A program made the position numbers and the translations under genes. A stretch of DNA of 7,821 nt from Bacillota bacterium (GTDB lineage: Bacteria; Bacillota; Bacilli; Bacillales; Cytobacillaceae): assembly GCA_023389895.1 (NCBI GenBank), contig JAEWDX010000428.1:1-7821 (forward strand), in the 5' to 3' direction. Each line of letters begins with the position of its first letter. Within the stretch, counting starts at the first letter, position 1. This document shows, piece after piece, positions 1 through 5,815 of the stretch. The notes beneath the pieces were generated by a model that was given only the letters and a program-made list of their open reading frames with translations, did no database searches and was not told where the DNA came from.

Positions 1-359
1 GAAGTATCCAGCATACGGGTGATAATTTAACTGGTGATGGCGACGGAGATGACGAACAAATTCTTGTTGACTTAAGTCGTGTGCCTGCACAAGTAGATAA
101 ATTGGTTTTTATTGTTAATATTTATGACTGTGTGAAACGAAATCAACATTTTGGAATGATTCAAAATGCCTTTATTCGGGTTGTGAACGCAGAGAATAAC
201 CAAGAATTAATTCATTTTAACTTAACTGATAATTATAGTGGAAAAACATGTCTTGTTGTCAGTGAAATTTACCGACAAGGAAGTGACTGGAAATTCGCTG
301 CAGTTGGTAATGGTATCAATGTACCGGGATTAGGAGAATTAGTTCGCTCCTATTCATAA
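1..359 (+). CDS. TerD-family (tellurite resistance / general stress) protein, 5' end missing
   Basis: The reading frame is open from the first base, so the gene starts upstream; about 118 codons are visible before TAA at 357-359. An internal GTG at 81 is in frame but is not the start, because the family signature lies before it. The visible part opens with HTGDNLTGDGDGDDE, the acidic TerD signature that supplies calcium-binding residues. It continues with VDKLVFIVNIYDC, FGMIQNAFIRVVN, and a C-terminal SGKTCLVVSEIYR followed by DWKFAAVGNG. This is the conserved C-terminal two thirds of a protein usually near 190 residues. TerD proteins are cytoplasmic calcium-binding beta-sandwich proteins. 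In Bacillus they occur in clusters (yceC-yceD-yceE) tied to envelope and general stress; their biochemical role is not settled. Other ter genes may lie upstream, but none is visible. A hairpin terminator follows, so the gene does not run into the next one. Family is near certain; the exact paralogue cannot be told. Confidence 0.95.
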   Translation, partial: SIQHTGDNLTGDGDGDDEQILVDLSRVPAQVDKLVFIVNIYDCVKRNQHFGMIQNAFIRVVNAENNQELIHFNLTDNYSGKTCLVVSEIYRQGSDWKFAAVGNGINVPGLGELVRSYS

Positions 360-387
360 TTAGCCGAAATGATCTTTCTTTTCCCTC

Positions 388-425
388 ATGGAGCACTGAT
401 GATAAGTTCAGTGCTCCATTTTGAT
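388..425 (+). terminator. Rho-independent terminator of the terD-family gene
   Basis: A perfect 12-bp stem, ATGGAGCACTGA (388-399) with TCAGTGCTCCAT (408-419), closes an 8-nt loop. It is followed by a short T-rich tail. It starts 29 bases after the stop codon and separates the gene from the protease gene. Confidence 0.88.
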
Positions 426-521
426 TTTATGAAAGAAATAGTAAGAGAAAAGTCACTCCAAAAACCTCCTGAATTTCAAAAAACTCCCCATTTTATCATC
501 CTTATTTACAATTTCTCTCTA

Positions 522-530
522 TGGTATAAT
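522..530 (+). promoter_or_regulatory. Extended -10 sigma-A promoter for the M34 protease gene
   Basis: TGGTATAAT is a perfect extended -10 (TGnTATAAT). No good -35 is present: TTTACA at 505-510 is only 14 bases away, and TTATTT at 502-507 has a 17-base gap but matches poorly. Extended -10 promoters tolerate this. Transcription would start near 537, giving a leader of roughly 55 bases before the ATG at 591. Confidence 0.6.
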
Positions 531-590
531 TTAAGAATATAGGTTTACTAGTTTTCTAATATGAAAGTTTGCAAAAAGGGGGAATTGTCT

Positions 591-1289
591 ATGAAAAAAA
601 TAATTTCATTTATTATCATTCTATTATTTTTTCCGTTAATAGGCAGTTCAGAAGCAGCAATGGACAATTTATTGCTTCGTGATGTCGCTAGTCAATCACA
701 GCTGAAACAAGCATTAAATCTCCGTTCACCATCATTATTAGGAACGATTATTATTCTTCCGACTGGGAGTTTTAATGAGCCTGAGGCTGAGAAAATTATT
801 ACAAGAATCGATAAACTTCCCGTTTCAATTTTAGAAAAAATGAATGAACAGCATATGAAGCTAAAGCTATTTACTGGAAAATTAACTGATAATCCGACAG
901 CTATTCATCTTACTGGTGTTGTCCCAAGAGGGTATAAAAATAATGTTACTTGGGATGCTGTCCCAGGAATTGGCGGGGCGAAAACAGTTCTCGTTAAAAT
1001 TGGCTTCAGTGAGAAAGGAAATGGGCATAGCTCAGAGAATTTAGAATTACATGAGCTAGCTCACTCTCTTGATCGGTACATCTTCCATGAAATTAGTCAG
1101 CAACAAGATTATCTCGCTATTTGGAATCAGGAAAAAAATTCACTCTTTCCAAATCAAGAATATTTTTTAACTTATGCAGAGGAATATTTTGCTGAAAGCT
1201 TCGCTCTTTATTATTTTAATGAGAATTCGAGACAACGATTGAAAATTAATGCTCCGCAAACATATGAGCTTATAAAAAAGTTAAAATAA
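591..1289 (+). CDS. Secreted M34-family zinc metalloprotease, Pro-Pro endopeptidase (PPEP/Zmp1)-like
   Basis: The protein has 232 residues from the ATG at 591. That start is preferred over the in-frame ATG at 561 because AAAGGGGGA lies at 575-583 just upstream, and because MKK plus a hydrophobic run then forms a signal peptide (residues 1-21, likely cut after SSEA). The zinc motif HELAH is at 154-158, with catalytic Glu155. Tyr195 and Glu202 (TYAEEYFAESFALYYF) follow with the Tyr-x6-Glu spacing of anthrax lethal factor and C. difficile PPEP-1, supplying the third zinc ligand and the transition-state Tyr. The stretches TGKLTD, GVVPRG, TWDAVPG, KIGFSEKGNGH and APQTYELIK read as PPEP-1-like, and the length matches (PPEP-1 is about 220). 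PPEPs are exported and cut between two prolines in surface proteins, releasing cells from attachment. No SLH, LysM or LPXTG anchor is visible. Family is confident; Pro-Pro specificity is inferred. It is followed by thyA with no strong terminator between. Confidence 0.87.
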   Translation: MKKIISFIIILLFFPLIGSSEAAMDNLLLRDVASQSQLKQALNLRSPSLLGTIIILPTGSFNEPEAEKIITRIDKLPVSILEKMNEQHMKLKLFTGKLTDNPTAIHLTGVVPRGYKNNVTWDAVPGIGGAKTVLVKIGFSEKGNGHSSENLELHELAHSLDRYIFHEISQQQDYLAIWNQEKNSLFPNQEYFLTYAEEYFAESFALYYFNENSRQRLKINAPQTYELIKKLK

Positions 1290-1357
1290 GCCTTGCTAAA
1301 ATTCTAGCTTTATTGAACAATTATAGTTAAGCTTATAGGAAAAGGTTGGTTGTAAAG

Positions 1358-2152
1358 ATGAAACAATATTTAGATCTTTGTAGACATGTATTAGAAAAGG
1401 GAGAAAAAAAAGAGGATCGGACTGGAACAGGAACCATTAGTACGTTTGGCTATCAAATGCGTTTTAACTTACAAGAGGGCTTCCCACTGTTAACGACGAA
1501 AAAGCTGCATATGCGCTCGATCATTCATGAATTGCTCTGGTTTTTAAATGGGGATACGAATGTGAAGTATTTGCAGGAGAATGGTGTGAGAATTTGGAAT
1601 GAATGGGCTGATGAGGAGGGGAATCTCGGTCCAGTATATGGAAAGCAATGGCGTTCATGGACAGGGACTGATGGCAATACGATCGACCAAATTAGTGAAG
1701 TAATCAAGCAAATTAAGACAAACCCTGACTCAAGAAGAATGATTATTAATGCATGGAATGTTGGCGACCTTGAGAAAATGGCTTTAGCTCCATGTCATTG
1801 CATGTTTCAATTCTATGTTGTTGATGGGAAGCTCTCCTGTCAGCTCTATCAAAGATCGGCGGATGTCTTTCTTGGTGTGCCTTTTAATATTGCTTCATAT
1901 GCGCTGCTCACATTAATGATTGCGCAAGTTTGTGATTTAGAGGCAGGGGAATTCATCCATACTTTTGGCGATGCACATATTTACTTAAATCATTTTGAAC
2001 AAATAGAGCTTCAATTAACACGTGAGCTTCGTCCATTACCACAAATAAAGATAAATCCGGAAGTGAAAGATATTTTTAGTTTTTCATTTGAGGATTTTAG
2101 CTTAGACAACTATGACCCACATCCTCATATCAAAGGAGTGGTAAGTGTATGA
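1358..2152 (+). CDS. thyA: Thymidylate synthase
   Basis: It methylates dUMP to dTMP using 5,10-methylene-tetrahydrofolate, leaving dihydrofolate; cytoplasmic homodimer. Starting at the ATG at 1358 the protein is 264 residues, as in E. coli ThyA and B. subtilis ThyB, and the key residues fall at E. coli numbers: Arg21 (DRTGTGT), Arg126/Arg127 (SRR), catalytic Cys146 (PCHC), Asp169 (RSADVFLG), Asn177 (PFNIASY), His207 and Tyr209 (HTFGDAHIY). The C-terminus HPHIKGVVSV is typical. An in-frame TTG at 1346 would add four residues. The ATG start is chosen because it gives the usual MKQYLDLCRHVL N-terminus, although the AAAAGG at 1340-1345 sits a little far from it (12 bases). The sequence is closest to the thermolabile ThyB type of B. 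subtilis rather than the phage-like ThyA of that species. The stop overlaps dfrA by ATGA. Confidence 0.98.
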   Translation: MKQYLDLCRHVLEKGEKKEDRTGTGTISTFGYQMRFNLQEGFPLLTTKKLHMRSIIHELLWFLNGDTNVKYLQENGVRIWNEWADEEGNLGPVYGKQWRSWTGTDGNTIDQISEVIKQIKTNPDSRRMIINAWNVGDLEKMALAPCHCMFQFYVVDGKLSCQLYQRSADVFLGVPFNIASYALLTLMIAQVCDLEAGEFIHTFGDAHIYLNHFEQIELQLTRELRPLPQIKINPEVKDIFSFSFEDFSLDNYDPHPHIKGVVSV

Positions 2153-2634
2153 TTTCGCTAATATGGGCAATGGATGAAAATCGAGTGATTGGTCAGAACA
2201 ACGCTCTTCCATGGCATATTCCAGAGGATTTGAAATTTTTCAAGAGGACAACGATGGGACACCCGATTGCAATGGGGCGCAAAACTTGGGATTCAATTGG
2301 TCGGCCTCTTCCTGGAAGGGAAAATATTGTCATAACACGAAATTCATCGTTTAGCTGTGACAGTTGTACAGTGCTTCATTCTGTAGATGCTTTTGTAGAG
2401 CATTGTAAAGCAAAAGAGGAAGAAGTATTTGTGATTGGCGGTGCAGAAATTTTTAAGCTTGTATTGCCATATGCAGATCGTCTTTACTTAACACAAATCC
2501 ATGCTGAATTTGCGGGAGATACTTATTTTCCACCATTAAATATGGTTGAATGGAAGCTTTTTTCGAAGGAAAAAGGCATGAACATGGAGAACATGCCATT
2601 CGAGTATGATTTTGAAATATATGAGCGCAAATAG
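2149..2634 (+). CDS. dfrA: Dihydrofolate reductase
   Basis: It reduces dihydrofolate to tetrahydrofolate with NADPH, restoring the cofactor that ThyA oxidises; it is the target of trimethoprim. The length is 161 residues, normal for a chromosomal enzyme. Visible landmarks: Trp22 and the acidic catalytic Asp27 in LPWHIPEDLKFF, Phe31, the NADPH-binding MGRKTW (42-47), Arg57 in LPGRENIVITR (binds the folate glutamate carboxylate), IGGAEIF (96-102), and YLTQIHAEFAGDTYFP with Thr115 paired to the active-site acid. Phe102 corresponds to S. aureus Phe98, whose change to Tyr gives trimethoprim resistance there, so nothing at this site suggests a resistant enzyme. The start codon overlaps the thyA stop (ATGA) and an AAAGGAG lies at 2132-2138 inside thyA, so the two are co-transcribed and probably translationally coupled. 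Confidence 0.98.
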   Translation: MISLIWAMDENRVIGQNNALPWHIPEDLKFFKRTTMGHPIAMGRKTWDSIGRPLPGRENIVITRNSSFSCDSCTVLHSVDAFVEHCKAKEEEVFVIGGAEIFKLVLPYADRLYLTQIHAEFAGDTYFPPLNMVEWKLFSKEKGMNMENMPFEYDFEIYERK

Positions 2635-2644
2635 ACTATTCTTT

Positions 2645-2674
2645 AAGCAGCCTCTAATAGAGGTTGCTTTCATT
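2645..2674 (+). terminator. Rho-independent terminator of thyA-dfrA
   Basis: The 11-bp stem AAGCAGCCTCT (2645-2655) with AGAGGTTGCTT (2659-2669) contains one G-U pair and closes a 3-nt loop. The tail TTTCATT is only partly T-rich. It begins 10 bases after the dfrA stop. Confidence 0.75.
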
Positions 2675-2746
2675 ATGGAGATAAATTTACATAGGGCACT
2701 AATCTAAATGATTAAGTAAATCGTAGTTAAATATATCTATTTATCA

Positions 2747-2752
2747 TATAAT
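2747..2752 (+). promoter_or_regulatory. Candidate -10 box for plsC
   Basis: A perfect TATAAT lies 28 bases before the ATG at 2781 and just after the dfrA terminator. No good -35 is visible 16-18 bases upstream (TAGTTA at 2724-2729 is the nearest). The box overlaps the in-frame upstream ATG at 2751, which is one reason to reject that codon as the start of plsC. Confidence 0.45.
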
Positions 2753-2780
2753 GGACGTATTGAATGATAGGAGGAAAGGC

Positions 2781-3512
2781 ATGTTCCGATTAATCGCATT
2801 TTTAGGCTATATGGTTAGCTATTTAATTTATAGTCTTCCTACGTTAGCCAGAATCAAGAAATTAGATGACAATCTTCCTGTTGCTGAAAAGGACTGCATT
2901 GTTCATCAATTACCAGCAAAATGGTCCAGCACCATTATGAAAATTACGGGATCTGACGTACAAGTAAATGGACAGGAATTCATCCCAGATGGACCGGTTG
3001 TATTTGTTTGTAACCATGAAGGCGATTTTGATATTCCTGTTTTGCTTGCTTTTATTGAAAAGCCTTTCGGATTTATTTCTAAAGTTGAGGTGAAAAAAGC
3101 ACCAATCATTTCATCATGGATGGAGGCAATGAATTGCGTCTTCATTGACCGCACAGATCGAAGAAGCGCTGTGAAGTCCATTAAAGATGGTGTTGAAAAG
3201 CTAAAGGAAGGTCATTCACTTGTCATTTTCCCTGAAGGAACGAGGAGCAAGGGTGGTCCAATAGCTGAATTTAAAACAGGAAGCCTCCGTTTGGCGAAAG
3301 ATGCAGGTGTACCGATTGTTCCGATTGGCATTCAGGGTACATCTGATATTTTTGAAAAAAATCATCGACTCGTTCGCCCTGCAAATGTGGTCATTCAAAT
3401 TTGTGAGCCAATTCCTCCAGAGAAAATTGGTAATAAACAAACAAAGGATCTTGCTGAGGAAATAAGACAAACAATCATTACAAGCCTTGAAAGTCAAAGA
3501 ATTGCAGGATAA
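2781..3512 (+). CDS. plsC: 1-acyl-sn-glycerol-3-phosphate acyltransferase (PlsC/AGPAT family)
   Basis: It transfers an acyl chain to lysophosphatidic acid to make phosphatidic acid at the inner face of the membrane. The ATG at 2781 is chosen because AGGAGG at 2769-2774 is ideally placed; this gives 243 residues. The four acyltransferase blocks appear in order: NHEGDFD with the H-x4-D catalytic pair (His79, Asp84), FIDRTDRRSA (121-130), FPEGTRSKGG (150-159) for phosphate binding, and VPIVPIG (177-183). A hydrophobic N-terminal segment (about residues 1-20, FRLIAFLGYMVSYLIYSLP) probably anchors or embeds the protein in the membrane. It is longer than the short B. subtilis PlsC (about 200 residues), mainly at the N-terminus, so it may be a paralogue; acyl acceptor and chain preference cannot be read from sequence. 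It has its own -10 box upstream and a terminator downstream. Confidence 0.9.
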   Translation: MFRLIAFLGYMVSYLIYSLPTLARIKKLDDNLPVAEKDCIVHQLPAKWSSTIMKITGSDVQVNGQEFIPDGPVVFVCNHEGDFDIPVLLAFIEKPFGFISKVEVKKAPIISSWMEAMNCVFIDRTDRRSAVKSIKDGVEKLKEGHSLVIFPEGTRSKGGPIAEFKTGSLRLAKDAGVPIVPIGIQGTSDIFEKNHRLVRPANVVIQICEPIPPEKIGNKQTKDLAEEIRQTIITSLESQRIAG

Positions 3513-3540
3513 AAAATCCATAATAGCTGAAGCTTGACAA

Positions 3541-3576
3541 AGAAAAGACTCCGATAGTAATTGGAGTCTTTTCTAT
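3541..3576. terminator. Bidirectional terminator between plsC and the convergent hypothetical gene
   Basis: A perfect 12-bp stem, AGAAAAGACTCC (3541-3552) with GGAGTCTTTTCT (3563-3574), closes a 10-nt loop. The TCTTTTCT arm gives a T-rich 3' side on the plus strand, and the AGAAAAG arm preceded by ACAA gives TCTTTTCTTTGT on the minus strand. It lies 28 bases after the plsC stop and 13 bases after the stop of the minus-strand gene, so it can serve both. Confidence 0.8.
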
Positions 3577-3587
3577 TGCATATCCAC

Positions 3588-3824
3588 TTAGCGGTTTGGA
3601 CTTACTAAATAGTTTGTAAGCTCTTTAATCATTCCTTGAAACTCCTTTGGATCACAAAATTCTTCAGCAGAGAAGTTATTCTTCACCCATTGGATTAATT
3701 CATGCGGAGTATTAAAAAATTCACCGCTTGAATCACTTTTACGAATCATATACCTTCCATTATCCTCATCCAAAATGACTTCTACTGGCAAAGCACAATC
3801 GAGACTGCATAATGAAAACTCCAC
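3588..3824 (-). CDS. Small hypothetical protein, 78 residues
   Basis: I do not recognise a named family. It reads from a GTG at 3824 to TAA at 3590-3588. The start is supported by GGAGGTG at 3836-3830 on the minus strand, five bases before the GTG, and the gene ends just short of a bidirectional hairpin terminator. These two signals make it a real gene rather than a chance frame. The protein is acidic and soluble, with no signal peptide or membrane segment. It has three cysteines (6, 10, 57), an N-terminal half that looks like beta strands (LPVEVILDEDNGRYMIRKS), and a helical C-terminal half with aromatic and charged residues (HELIQWVKNNF, EFQGMIKELTNYL). Cys6-x3-Cys10 is too isolated to claim metal binding. 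It is divergent from ilvA and convergent with plsC; this context gives no clear function. Confidence 0.78.
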   Translation of the reverse strand: MEFSLCSLDCALPVEVILDEDNGRYMIRKSDSSGEFFNTPHELIQWVKNNFSAEEFCDPKEFQGMIKELTNYLVSPNR

Positions 3825-3890
3825 TTCCCCACCTCCAAGTAGTTTAAATGTAATCCAATTGAAAAATGAATTTTCTAATAACTTTCGCTT

Positions 3891-3896
3891 ATTATA
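3891..3896 (-). promoter_or_regulatory. Candidate -10 box for the minus-strand hypothetical gene
   Basis: On the minus strand this reads TATAAT, 66 bases before the GTG start. A TTGAAT at 3922-3917 could be a -35 but the gap is 20 bases, longer than usual, so the assignment is tentative. Confidence 0.3.
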
Positions 3897-3960
3897 TGCA
3901 AAACTCCTGCTTTATTATTCAAATAAATTATGGAAAAGTAAAAAACTTTCGCAATACTTG

Positions 3961-3988
3961 TTGAATTCAATTATTCACATGGTATAAT
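3961..3988 (+). promoter_or_regulatory. Sigma-A promoter of ilvA
   Basis: The -35 TTGAAT (3961-3966) and -10 TATAAT (3983-3988) are 16 bases apart, and the -10 carries the TG extension (TGGTATAAT). Transcription would start near 3995, leaving a leader of only about 33 bases before the ATG. That is too short for a T-box or an attenuator, so any control acts at initiation. Confidence 0.75.
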
Positions 3989-4027
3989 TGTAAAATTAAT
4001 GTTGGCAGGAAATGAGGAGGGTAACAA

Positions 4028-5296
4028 ATGGAACAAAATTTAACGAAAAAAAAATGGGTGAGTCTGGAGGATATTTTGATTGCATACCAGCACTTAAAAG
4101 ATATTGTTGCCCATACTCCTTTACAAAAGAATGAGCGGTTATCAGAAAAATATAATTGTAATGTTTTTTTGAAACGGGAGGATTTACAGCATGTTCGTTC
4201 GTTTAAGCTTAGGGGAGCATATTATGCAGTTAAATCATTAAATGAAGATGAAACGAAAAACGGTGTTGTTTGCGCAAGTGCAGGTAATCATGCTCAAGGA
4301 GTAGCATATGCTTGTAGACATTTAGGAGTACGTGGGAAAATTTTCATGCCTGCAACAACGCCACGACAAAAAATTAGCCAAGTTGAAATGTTTGGCAGAG
4401 ATTTCGTGGACATCGTTTTAATCGGTGATACGTTTGATGATTCTTCTAATGAGGCAATAAAATGTGCAGAAGAGGAAAAGCGAACATTCATTCATCCGTT
4501 TGATGATGAAAAAGTAATTGCTGGTCAAGGTACAGTCGCAATCGAAGTATTAAATGATTGTGAAGAGCCAATTGATTATATGTTTGCAAGTATCGGTGGT
4601 GGTGGATTAATGTCCGGGCTTAGTACATATGTAAAAAGTATTTCACCAGCAACAAAAATGGTCGGTGTTGAACCATCAGGGGCTGCTTCGATGCATGAGG
4701 CCATTCGAAACATATCTGTTACTGCCTTAAGTAAAATTGATAAATTTGTTGATGGAGCTGCTGTAAAATGTGTGGGAGAAAAAACATATCAAATCTGCCA
4801 GGGATATGTTGATGACATTTTGCTCGTTCCTGAAGGAAAAGTTTGTACAACGATTCTAGAATTATACAACGAGCATGCGATTGTTGCAGAACCCGCGGGT
4901 GCTTTACCAATCGCTGCCTTAGACTTATATAAGGATGAAATTAAGGGGAAAAATATTGTATGTGTCATTAGTGGAGGAAATAATGATTTTGGGCGGATGC
5001 AGGAGATGAAAGAACGCTCCTTACTTTATGAAGGACTGCTTCGCTATTTCATTGTCAATTTTCCTCAACGGGCAGGTGCACTTCGAGAATTTCTTGACGA
5101 AGTGCTCGGAAAAACGGATGATATTACAAGATTTGAATATACGAAGAAAAACAATAAGGATAATGGACCAGCCTTAGTAGGAATTGAGATGAAGCATAGA
5201 GAAGATTATGGAGGTTTAATCCACAGAATGGATAAAAAGGGATTCTCTTATACTGAAATTAATAATGATAGTAATCTCTTCCATTTGCTTGTTTAA
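4028..5296 (+). CDS. ilvA: Threonine ammonia-lyase (threonine deaminase), biosynthetic
   Basis: This PLP enzyme converts threonine to 2-oxobutanoate and ammonia, the first committed step of isoleucine synthesis. It has 422 residues, the length of B. subtilis IlvA. The PLP lysine is Lys60 in VRSFKLRGAYY. CASAGNHAQGVA (82-93) is the substrate loop, IGGGGLMSG (189-197) binds the PLP phosphate, and SGGNND (315-320) contacts the pyridine nitrogen. The catalytic domain runs to about residue 330. A single C-terminal ACT-like regulatory domain (about 336-412, starting YFIVNFPQRAGALREFLDEVL) is where isoleucine and valine act in this family; E. coli IlvA has two such domains. The C-terminal regulatory domain and single-ACT form point to the anabolic enzyme rather than the short catabolic TdcB. 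The start has AGGAGG at 4015-4020. It stands alone, not in an ilv-leu operon, with its own promoter. Regulation by CodY or similar is possible but no site was identified. Confidence 0.97.
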   Translation: MEQNLTKKKWVSLEDILIAYQHLKDIVAHTPLQKNERLSEKYNCNVFLKREDLQHVRSFKLRGAYYAVKSLNEDETKNGVVCASAGNHAQGVAYACRHLGVRGKIFMPATTPRQKISQVEMFGRDFVDIVLIGDTFDDSSNEAIKCAEEEKRTFIHPFDDEKVIAGQGTVAIEVLNDCEEPIDYMFASIGGGGLMSGLSTYVKSISPATKMVGVEPSGAASMHEAIRNISVTALSKIDKFVDGAAVKCVGEKTYQICQGYVDDILLVPEGKVCTTILELYNEHAIVAEPAGALPIAALDLYKDEIKGKNIVCVISGGNNDFGRMQEMKERSLLYEGLLRYFIVNFPQRAGALREFLDEVLGKTDDITRFEYTKKNNKDNGPALVGIEMKHREDYGGLIHRMDKKGFSYTEINNDSNLFHLLV

Positions 5297-5345
5297 GCTG
5301 AATTCGTTAAAATAGACAATATGAGTAAAAATGGAATTAAATGAA

Positions 5346-5405
5346 GTGATTTGCCCAATGACTCTATAGGCATATTGTTTCATAGTGCGATATGAAATAA
5401 ATCAC
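5346..5405 (+). other. Structured intergenic segment after ilvA, no clear terminator
   Basis: The 238-base ilvA-tatA gap has no gene I can support. GTGATTT (5346-5352) can pair with AAATCAC (5399-5405), enclosing a second hairpin, TTTCATA (5378-5384) with TATGAAA (5391-5397). A run of nine T follows at 5423-5431 but is 17 bases beyond the outer stem. This may be a weak ilvA terminator or an unrelated AT-rich fold; I cannot decide. Confidence 0.3.
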
Positions 5406-5442
5406 AGTGCAATAAAAAAGGATTTTTTTTTGAAATTAATAT

Positions 5443-5455
5443 GAACATTATGTTC
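5443..5455. promoter_or_regulatory. Perfect palindrome upstream of tatA, possible operator
   Basis: GAACAT-T-ATGTTC is a perfect 6-1-6 inverted repeat, 92 to 80 bases before the tatA start and about 30 bases upstream of a TATAAT. It resembles a LexA (DinR) box but has five bases between GAAC and GTTC rather than four, so I do not call it one. The cognate regulator is unknown. Confidence 0.35.
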
Positions 5456-5484
5456 CTTTTTACCACAAAACGCTTATAAAATAC

Positions 5485-5490
5485 TATAAT
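5485..5490 (+). promoter_or_regulatory. Candidate -10 box for tatA
   Basis: A perfect TATAAT sits 44 bases before the tatA ATG. The -35 region (around 5461-5467, TACCACA) is poor. A second TATAAA at 5475-5480 is an alternative -10. Confidence 0.5.
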
Positions 5491-5534
5491 GATATTAGAA
5501 TCAATAGTAAGTTACTTTAAAGGAGGATGTTTTT

Positions 5535-5738
5535 ATGTTATCAAACATCGGGGTTCCTGGATTAATATTAATTCTTGTTCTAGCTTTAATTATTTTTGGC
5601 CCGAAAAAATTGCCAGAAATTGGTCGTGCCATGGGTCAGACTCTTAGAGAATTTAAGAAATCTACCCGTGAATTAACTAGTGATGTAATGGAAGAATTTG
5701 AAGAAGATGATAAGAAAAAACAAAAAGAGGTTAAATAA
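5535..5738 (+). CDS. tatA: Sec-independent protein translocase TatA (TatAd type)
   Basis: TatA oligomerises on substrate-loaded TatC to let folded twin-arginine proteins through the membrane. The protein has 67 residues. It has a short N-terminal periplasmic-side segment (MLSNIGVPG), one transmembrane helix at about 8-21 (PGLILILVLALIIFGP), the FGPKKLPEIGRAMG hinge and start of the amphipathic helix (21-34), and a charged cytoplasmic tail of Glu, Asp and Lys to the end. The N-terminus and hinge resemble B. subtilis TatAd more than TatAy or TatAc. In minimal TatAC systems of Firmicutes, TatA also does the work of TatB, and no tatB is visible here. AAAGGAGG at 5519-5526 is a strong ribosome binding site. 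tatC follows 77 bases later. Confidence 0.96.
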   Translation: MLSNIGVPGLILILVLALIIFGPKKLPEIGRAMGQTLREFKKSTRELTSDVMEEFEEDDKKKQKEVK

Positions 5739-5766
5739 GGTGCAAGCTTCTGTCTTGCCCTTTTTT
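5739..5766 (+). terminator. Hairpin with T-run between tatA and tatC, probable partial terminator
   Basis: GCAAG (5742-5746) pairs with CTTGC (5754-5758) around a 7-nt loop. After one mismatch, G5740-C5760 and G5739-T5761 extend the stem, and six T follow (5761-5766). It starts right after the tatA stop. The stem is short, so termination would be incomplete, letting some transcripts reach tatC. No clear promoter is seen between it and tatC. Confidence 0.55.
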
Positions 5767-5815
5767 AATCGAATTTTTTACTACTTAGATCATTAGGAAT
5801 TGGCAGGAGAAAAAA

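Noticed and set aside
561..590. Ten-codon N-terminal extension of the protease from the ATG at 561
   Set aside because: No ribosome site precedes it, and it would bury the signal peptide behind MKVCKKGELS; the AAAGGGGGA serves the ATG at 591.
1295..1308. Terminator between the protease gene and thyA
   Set aside because: GCTA/TAGC gives only a 4-bp AT-rich stem with TTTATT after it, too weak to call.
2149..2634. Trimethoprim-resistant mobile dfr gene
   Set aside because: It is paired with thyA in an ATGA overlap, has the usual chromosomal length, keeps Phe102 at the S. aureus Phe98 position, and no mobile element borders it.
2906..3521. Two overlapping minus-strand open frames inside plsC
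   Set aside because: They are antisense to a clear acyltransferase gene, lack ribosome sites and have no recognisable protein features.
3775..3987. Plus-strand 70-codon frame before ilvA
   Set aside because: It overlaps the minus-strand gene that has good signals, lacks a ribosome site and runs through the ilvA -35 region.
3840..4027. T-box or other riboswitch upstream of ilvA
   Set aside because: No TGGNACC-type T-box core or specifier hairpin is present, and the promoter lies only about 40 bases before the start codon.
5380..5448. 22-codon minus-strand frame with an AAAAAGGA site in the ilvA-tatA gap
   Set aside because: The peptide (MFILISKKNPF...) has no recognisable pattern and no promoter, and the region is better explained as tatA upstream DNA.
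5443..5455. LexA (DinR) SOS box before tatA
   Set aside because: The GAAC and GTTC half sites are five bases apart; the Bacillus box needs four, and the flanking C and G are not both present.
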